Source of the DNA: Pseudomonadota bacterium
GTDB lineage: Bacteria > CALINM01
DNA: 64,000 nt
NCBI GenBank assembly: GCA_026418415.1
Contig: JAOABK010000002.1
Span: forward strand, 62,001-126,000
Reading direction: 5' to 3'
Below are positions 58,674-64,000 of the stretch, piece by piece (the stretch's first letter is position 1; every line of letters begins with the position of its first letter). Below the pieces are notes generated by a model. That model ran no database searches, had not been told where the DNA came from, and saw only the letters and a program-made list of their open reading frames with translations. A program made the position numbers and the translations under genes.

Positions 58674-61255
58674 TGGTTAAACCTGTAATTGTTGTTGGTT
58701 CTGGTTTTGCGGGACTTTCCTGTGCCTTTCATTTAGCTGAAGCGGGTATACCAGTAATAATTCTTGAAAAGAAAGAAAAATTAGGGGGGTATTTTCCTCA
58801 ACTAAAAAAGCAATTTCCAACAAACTCCTGTGGTGTTTGTTTTATGCATCCCGATTATCCAGCTTACTGCCCATATATAGAGGCTGAGAGACATGAAAAT
58901 ATCACTGTTTATACGAATGTGAGTATTCAAAATATTGAAAATTATCAAGAGGGAGTAAATATTAAGTTTTCAGCAGACGGTATATTGAATGAAATAGATG
59001 GACAGGCTCTTGTCATTGCCACTGGTTATGAGCCTTTTGATATTTCGATGAAGCCAGATTTAGGCGGTGGGTTATATGAAAATGTTTATCCCGCTCTTAA
59101 TTTTGAAGACCATATTTATGATCTGATAGCTGAGAACAAAAGCTTGCCACAGAGAAAGATTGCCTATATCCAATGTGTTGGTTCAAGGGATTTGAAAATA
59201 AAAAGGCCCTATTGCTCTTCCTTTTGTTGTATGTATGCTATAAAACAGGCATTGCTTATTAAAGATTTTGATCCCGATGTGGATATTTCAATATTTTATA
59301 TGGACATAAGGTCCTTTGGTAAGGACTACGAAAGATATTATTTGTCTGCAAGAGAAAAGGGGATAAAGTTTATAAGAAGTGCTGTGGCATCTGTTAAAAA
59401 GAGACCTTCAACAGGGAAGCTGGAAGTCCTTTATACAAAAGACGGTAGTGCAACTGAGGAAACCTTTGATGCTGTTGTTCTATCCCAAGGTGCAGTTATA
59501 GAAAAAAGTATTCTCGATTTGATGAAGAAATTAGATGTGGAAATAGATTTTTATAAGCCCAAGCTTTTTGAGGATAGGGAGATTAAGAGGAATATTTTTG
59601 TTACTGGCACTCTTTATGATCCAATGGATATACCCGATTCTGCAATTGATGGGATTGCAACCGCTTCGAAAATAATTTCCCGAAATATGATTACCCCAAA
59701 AATTTTAGCTCCCGTTAAGGTTAAAACTCAAAAGGTAGCTAAAATAGGCATTTTTCTTTTAGGTTGTGATAATAGGCTTGATGATATAGTTAGAACAAGA
59801 TTTTCTGAAGCCCTGAAAGTAAAGGATCTGGATGAAATTCAATACGCTGTTAGGGAAAATAAATTTGATGGGGCTGTTATTATAACAGATGATATAAGAA
59901 AAACCTCAGGATTTTTGGAAAATAAAAATTACTGTGGGCTTCATATAGATTCTGTTGTTTTAGTTCCTTCATTTAATAATGCCCTTTTAGAAGAAATATC
60001 TGCTTCAATACAAAAATTAAGACAAGTAAAAAGAAATAACCATGTGCCAAAGGCTTTAAACAGCAAGGTATGTATAATAGGTGGTGGTCTTGCAGGTTTA
60101 GTTTCTGCCAAGTTTTTGGGGGAAATGGGAATTAATGTAGTTATTGTGGAGAAAGAAGATAGGTTAGGTGGAAGATTATTAGAAATTCCTTCAAGGCTCG
60201 ATCTTGTTAAAAATTACATTAAATATGTTGAGGACAATAAAAATATTGAAATATTACTTAATTCTAAGGTCAAAGATGTGGAAGGAAGACTGGGGGAATA
60301 TATTTTACAAATAGAATCAAAAGAGGATGTAAGAAAATTAAAAGTTGATGCTCTATTAGTAACAACTGGTGGTATTCCAAGGAAAAATGTAGTTGTTCAG
60401 GAAGATGGAAAAAGGGTTTTTACAATCTTTGATTTTGAAAATAGATTTGATGAAATCTCAAAGAGCAAAAGGGTTGTTTTCAAACAATGTGCAGGCTCTC
60501 GAACAGAGGATAACCCAGTGTGTTATAAGGTCTGCTGTAAAAAAGCTGTTATGAGTGCCATAGCATTAAAGAATAAAAACCCAGAAATTGAAATCTTTAT
60601 TTTGCACAAAGATATAAGAACCTATGGCTTTAGTGAGAATCTCTATCGGCAGGCAAGAGCAATGGGTATTCAGTTTATCAGGTATTCTCAAGAGCCGGAG
60701 ATAATGAGGGAAAGTGAAAAATTAAAGGTTAAGGTATTAGAAGATGGAACAAATAGCGAATTTATATTTGAACCAGAATATGTGCTTTTATCTTCAGGTA
60801 TGAATCCAAATACAGAAGAAGTAGCAGAAGTTTTAGGAATTGGAACTACTGACGGATTTATTAATCCCTATAACCAAAAAACAGGCTTACTGGATATAAA
60901 AAATGGAATATATTCAGCAGGTTTATGTCTTGCTCCAAACTATACAGAAGATGTGATTAAACAAGCGGAAGCAGTAGCAGTAAGAATAGCAATCAAATTA
61001 GCGGGAAGACAGTTATATGTGAAGTTTAATACTGCTTTTGTAAATCCCAAATACTGCTGTGGTTGTGAGCTTTGCGTAAAGGCTTGTCCAGTTTCAGCAA
61101 GGTATATGGATTATGAGGAGAAAATTGCAAGGGTAGATGAAGCACTTTGTGAAGGTTGTGGCAACTGTGCTATGGTATGTGCCAATAAAGCTTCGCAACA
61201 TAAAGTTTTTGAACATAAAGGCATGTTAAAAACCATTGATTTAATGGTAGGTTAA
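58673..61255 (+). CDS. Tandem HdrA-like flavoprotein fusion (two FAD modules, C-terminal ferredoxin domain)
   Basis: VIVVGSGFAGLSCAFHLAEAGIPVIILEK at the N-terminus and KVCIIGGGLAGLVSAKFLGEMGINVVIVEK mid-protein; C-terminal CCGCELCVKACP and CEGCGNCAMVC. Confidence 0.9.
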   Translation: MVKPVIVVGSGFAGLSCAFHLAEAGIPVIILEKKEKLGGYFPQLKKQFPTNSCGVCFMHPDYPAYCPYIEAERHENITVYTNVSIQNIENYQEGVNIKFSADGILNEIDGQALVIATGYEPFDISMKPDLGGGLYENVYPALNFEDHIYDLIAENKSLPQRKIAYIQCVGSRDLKIKRPYCSSFCCMYAIKQALLIKDFDPDVDISIFYMDIRSFGKDYERYYLSAREKGIKFIRSAVASVKKRPSTGKLEVLYTKDGSATEETFDAVVLSQGAVIEKSILDLMKKLDVEIDFYKPKLFEDREIKRNIFVTGTLYDPMDIPDSAIDGIATASKIISRNMITPKILAPVKVKTQKVAKIGIFLLGCDNRLDDIVRTRFSEALKVKDLDEIQYAVRENKFDGAVIITDDIRKTSGFLENKNYCGLHIDSVVLVPSFNNALLEEISASIQKLRQVKRNNHVPKALNSKVCIIGGGLAGLVSAKFLGEMGINVVIVEKEDRLGGRLLEIPSRLDLVKNYIKYVEDNKNIEILLNSKVKDVEGRLGEYILQIESKEDVRKLKVDALLVTTGGIPRKNVVVQEDGKRVFTIFDFENRFDEISKSKRVVFKQCAGSRTEDNPVCYKVCCKKAVMSAIALKNKNPEIEIFILHKDIRTYGFSENLYRQARAMGIQFIRYSQEPEIMRESEKLKVKVLEDGTNSEFIFEPEYVLLSSGMNPNTEEVAEVLGIGTTDGFINPYNQKTGLLDIKNGIYSAGLCLAPNYTEDVIKQAEAVAVRIAIKLAGRQLYVKFNTAFVNPKYCCGCELCVKACPVSARYMDYEEKIARVDEALCEGCGNCAMVCANKASQHKVFEHKGMLKTIDLMVG

Positions 61256-61266
61256 TGGAGGATAAA

Positions 61267-61689
61267 ATGAGTGATTTTGAACCAAAAATTATAGGGTTTT
61301 TATGCAACTGGTGTACTTATACGGGCGCTGATCTTGCAGGAACAGCGAGAATTCAGTATCCCTCAAATATAAGAGTAATAAGAATGATGTGTTCTGGCGG
61401 AGTTGATATGGTTTATGTTATGAAAGCCTTACTTGAAGGAGCAGATGGTGTATTAATTGGTGGTTGCCATCCAGGCGATTGTCATTACCAGAGTGGGAAT
61501 TTTAAAGCAAGAAGAAGGGTAGCGATTTTAAAAAAGATACTACAACAATTAGGATATAACGAAGATAGGGTATGGTTAAGATGGATTTCTGCGAGTGAAG
61601 GGAAAAAATTTGCTAACACAGTAACAGAAATGGTTGAATATTTAAAAAAGCTTGGGCCTAATCCTTTTAAATATACGGGAAATATATAA
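61267..61689 (+). CDS. MvhD-like (hydrogenase/Hdr delta) iron-sulfur subunit
   Basis: IIGFLCNWCTYTGADLAGTARIQYPSNIRVIRMMCSGGVDMVYVMKALLEGADGVLIGGCHPGDCHYQSGNFKARRR. Confidence 0.92.
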   Translation: MSDFEPKIIGFLCNWCTYTGADLAGTARIQYPSNIRVIRMMCSGGVDMVYVMKALLEGADGVLIGGCHPGDCHYQSGNFKARRRVAILKKILQQLGYNEDRVWLRWISASEGKKFANTVTEMVEYLKKLGPNPFKYTGNI

Positions 61690-61707
61690 AAACACGAGAG
61701 GTAGAAC

Positions 61708-62814
61708 ATGGGAGTTTCTATAGAATTAAATAATATCTCAGCATTAAAAGAGATACTCAAAGAATCTTTGGAAAATAAAGTTGTAGATGCAGTACTTGGG
61801 CTTTTCTGGGATGAGAATAAGGAAACTGTTGCCTATGGTATGACCAAAGATGTTAATATTTTAGAAAGACTTGAAGTGCTTTGTCCTTCTATGCCAGTAC
61901 AGGGAGCAAGGGTAGTTTCAAATATAAAATTCACTGAAACCCCAATCAGGGTCTTATGTATAATTAAACCCTGTGAAATGAGGGCTGTAGTTGAGTTAGT
62001 GAAGTTAAAGCAAATTATGCCAGAGAAGTTAATATTTTTAAGCATGGATTGTGGTGGAGCCCTTGAACCAGAAAAGTTTAAAGAGTTTAATAAATTTGGA
62101 AAAGATGTTGTTGGTGAATACCTTTCATGTTACGAGAATTTTAGCGATTTCAGTTATACTTCTGAGAACTATCGCTTTGCCTGTAGGGTTTGTGATAGGT
62201 GTGTTCCTAAGATATCTGATTTAAGGCTAAGATCCTATGGTAAAACGAAATATTTAGAAGCTTTGAGTGATAAGGGGCATAAGTTTCTTAATGAAACAAT
62301 AAAAGATGGACTTAAAGAAATGGATTTTTCTTCCTATGAGGATAGTTTGAAAAAAATCATTGATAATAGAAAGGCAAATAAGGACAAGGAAAGGGAGTTA
62401 TTTAAAAAAGAGATAAACTCCATTGAGAGTTTTACAAGGGAGTTATCAGCCTGTATTAGATGTCATAACTGTATGGTAAATTGCCCTGCCGATTACTGTA
62501 AAGAGTGTATATTCAGATCACCAGTTTTTGATCATCCCTCAGAAAATTATGAGTTATGGTTAGAAAGAAAGGGCATGATAAAGCTTCCATCAGATACATT
62601 ATTATTCCATTTAACAAGACTGAACCATATGAGTACATCCTGTGTATCCTGTGGAATGTGTGAAACTTCTTGTCCTGTCGGGATAAGACTCACAAGAATC
62701 TTTAGTTTTATTGGAGAGGAAACACAGAAGATTTTCGATTATGAGCCTGGTAGAAGCTATACAGAGGAGTTGCCAGTAGCAACTTTTAGAGAAAAAGAAC
62801 TTGATAAAGTTTAA
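61708..62814 (+). CDS. FrhB-like/4Fe-4S dicluster oxidoreductase subunit
   Basis: IKPCEMRAVVELVKLKQ; FACRVCDRCVPKISDLRL; CIRCHNCMVNCPADYC; CVSCGMCETSCPVGI. Confidence 0.75.
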   Translation: MGVSIELNNISALKEILKESLENKVVDAVLGLFWDENKETVAYGMTKDVNILERLEVLCPSMPVQGARVVSNIKFTETPIRVLCIIKPCEMRAVVELVKLKQIMPEKLIFLSMDCGGALEPEKFKEFNKFGKDVVGEYLSCYENFSDFSYTSENYRFACRVCDRCVPKISDLRLRSYGKTKYLEALSDKGHKFLNETIKDGLKEMDFSSYEDSLKKIIDNRKANKDKERELFKKEINSIESFTRELSACIRCHNCMVNCPADYCKECIFRSPVFDHPSENYELWLERKGMIKLPSDTLLFHLTRLNHMSTSCVSCGMCETSCPVGIRLTRIFSFIGEETQKIFDYEPGRSYTEELPVATFREKELDKV

Positions 62815-62833
62815 ACTTTAGGAGGATAGATAT

Positions 62834-63604
62834 ATGAAGGGCATACTATTGACGGGAGACAAACCGATAATTCCAGAAGGGACCAAGATGGTTCCAGTGT
62901 ATATAATGGGAAAAAAATATGATGTGCCAGAAACACTAACAATCCAGAAGGCCCTTGAGTATGCAGGGTACCAGTTGATAAGGGGATGTGGTTGTAGAGG
63001 TGGTATTTGTGGTGCCTGTGCTACGGTCTATAGGATTATGGGAGACCACAAACTATACTTTGGACTTGCCTGTCAGACTGTAGTTAAGGAAAATATGGTT
63101 CTTACCCAGATTCCCTTTTATCCCTATAAAAGAAGAATACATGACATAGACAATTTAGAACCAACTGCAGAGACGATGGCAAAGATTTATCCAGAGATAA
63201 TGAAATGTGTAGGTTGTAATACCTGTACAAGAGCCTGTCCTATGGAAATAAAGGTTATGGATTATATAAATGCAGCAATTCGAGGTGATATTGAAAGGTG
63301 TGCTAAACTTTCCCTTGATTGCATTTTATGTGGTCTTTGTACTTCCCGTTGTCCTGCACAGATAACTCATTATAATGTAGGTATGCTTGCAAGAAGACTA
63401 ACAGGTGCAAAAATATTTAAAAGTGCCGAACATTTAAAGGCAAGGGTACAAGAGATACAATCTGGGAAATATGAGCCCTTTTTAAGGGAACTTATAGAAG
63501 CGAGTGAAGAAGAGTTAAAAAGGCGATATGTGGAAGAAAGGGAGTGGGAACCTTTAGACTCCAAAGAAAAGGGATGGAAACCACAGGATCAGAGGTATTT
63601 ATAA
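62834..63604 (+). CDS. Fumarate-reductase-like (TfrB-like) [2Fe-2S]/[4Fe-4S] iron-sulfur subunit
   Basis: GCGCRGGICGACATVYR...ACQT; CVGCNTCTRACPMEIKVMDYI; CILCGLCTSRCPAQI. Confidence 0.78.
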   Translation: MKGILLTGDKPIIPEGTKMVPVYIMGKKYDVPETLTIQKALEYAGYQLIRGCGCRGGICGACATVYRIMGDHKLYFGLACQTVVKENMVLTQIPFYPYKRRIHDIDNLEPTAETMAKIYPEIMKCVGCNTCTRACPMEIKVMDYINAAIRGDIERCAKLSLDCILCGLCTSRCPAQITHYNVGMLARRLTGAKIFKSAEHLKARVQEIQSGKYEPFLRELIEASEEELKRRYVEEREWEPLDSKEKGWKPQDQRYL

Positions 63605-63636
63605 AATTAATTATGCAATCGGCGATTTTATTTGAT

Positions 63637-63664
63637 TGTGTGAATTTTAAAACATTTTCACACA
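63637..63664. repeat. Perfect inverted repeat TGTGTGAA-N12-TTCACACA
   Basis: 8-bp arms at 63637-63644 and 63657-63664, no T run after; lies in the 90-nt gap between two genes. Confidence 0.7.
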
Positions 63665-63694
63665 GGTACTAAAAAATAATTAAGGAGTGAGAAG

Positions 63695-64000
63695 ATGTCT
63701 GGATATCCAGAAAGTTTGAGAGAATCAATAAAATTAGTAGAAAAAACAAGGGCAGAAAGGGTTGAAAAGGCGAAAAGAGGGGAGATTTTTAAGCCTCTAA
63801 CGATGGAGCAACGTAAAGAAGTGCTCTCTAAGTTTCATCCCGATTACATGGAAGGGACAAAAAGAGTGGTAAATGTAGGACCTGATAAAGGTGAGATGTT
63901 CCCCAACGAGCTTGCAGACCTTTTGGAGGCCCATAGCAGGATAAATCCAAAAGACTTCGATCTCAATAATTACGACTTAGAGACGGATGTTTTAGTGATT
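63695..64000 (+). CDS. Probable FAD-binding fumarate-reductase-like flavoprotein, N-terminus only (truncated by window end)
   Basis: ORF from ATG 63695 open to window end: MSGYPESLRESIKLVEKTRAERVEKAKRGEIFKPLTMEQRKEVLSKFHPDYMEG...NNYDLETDVLVI, a likely start of the FAD-binding Rossmann strand; strong SD AAGGAG; follows a TfrB-like gene. Confidence 0.6.
   Translation, partial: MSGYPESLRESIKLVEKTRAERVEKAKRGEIFKPLTMEQRKEVLSKFHPDYMEGTKRVVNVGPDKGEMFPNELADLLEAHSRINPKDFDLNNYDLETDVLVI

Noticed and set aside
55374-61689. Possible selenocysteine sites in HdrA/MvhD-like proteins
   Set aside because: Frames are intact with Cys at the expected positions; no in-frame TGA.
62454-62480. CIRCH as a possible CXXCH heme motif in the FrhB-like protein
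   Set aside because: Part of a CxxCxxCxxxCP ferredoxin-type cluster (CIRCHNCMVNCP) in a cytoplasmic-type protein with no signal peptide.

Overview
AT-rich bacterial chromosomal window, densely packed, with almost all genes on the + strand from about 6.2 kb onward. No tRNA, rRNA, CRISPR array or transposase was recognised by eye. Main blocks: (1) 1-6149, minus strand: a truncated Na+/solute symporter-GAF-histidine kinase fusion with a 64-aa membrane partner, an M50 protease, an endonuclease III-like protein and an MCP. (2) 6196-30361: mostly housekeeping genes (rnc, radical SAM, aroA, cmk, ispH, rpsA, sppA, phosphodiesterase, HIT, mutS, nitroreductase, amidase, glnD, xerD, DHH-CBS-polyA polymerase), ending in an unusual trio: an AAA+ protein with a degenerate Walker A, an FmdE-like protein and a permease. 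(3) 30495-45256: the most unusual region. A Ca-loop FG-GAP/ASPIC protein has its own consensus promoter and terminator. It is followed by a tightly overlapping set of exported proteins: four paralogous three-module carboxypeptidase-regulatory-like proteins, three beta-helix proteins (one with a PQQ-like propeller), a membrane protein with an embedded spermidine-synthase-like domain, an OpuAC-like protein that appears to lack lobe 2, a Tat-type DUF362 protein and a NapH-NapG-like fusion. (4) 45225-48528: def-fmt-DUF116-rpe-mgtC. (5) 48632-64000: mdh, class I fumarase (two genes), sdhCAB, two HdrC-HdrB-HdrA sets (the second HdrA a tandem fusion), MvhD-like, FrhB-like, and a second fumarate-reductase-like Fe-S/flavoprotein pair cut by the window end. 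Block 3 is the best candidate for an undescribed system. Its function is inferred, not shown. All family calls are from reading the protein sequences; no searches were run.
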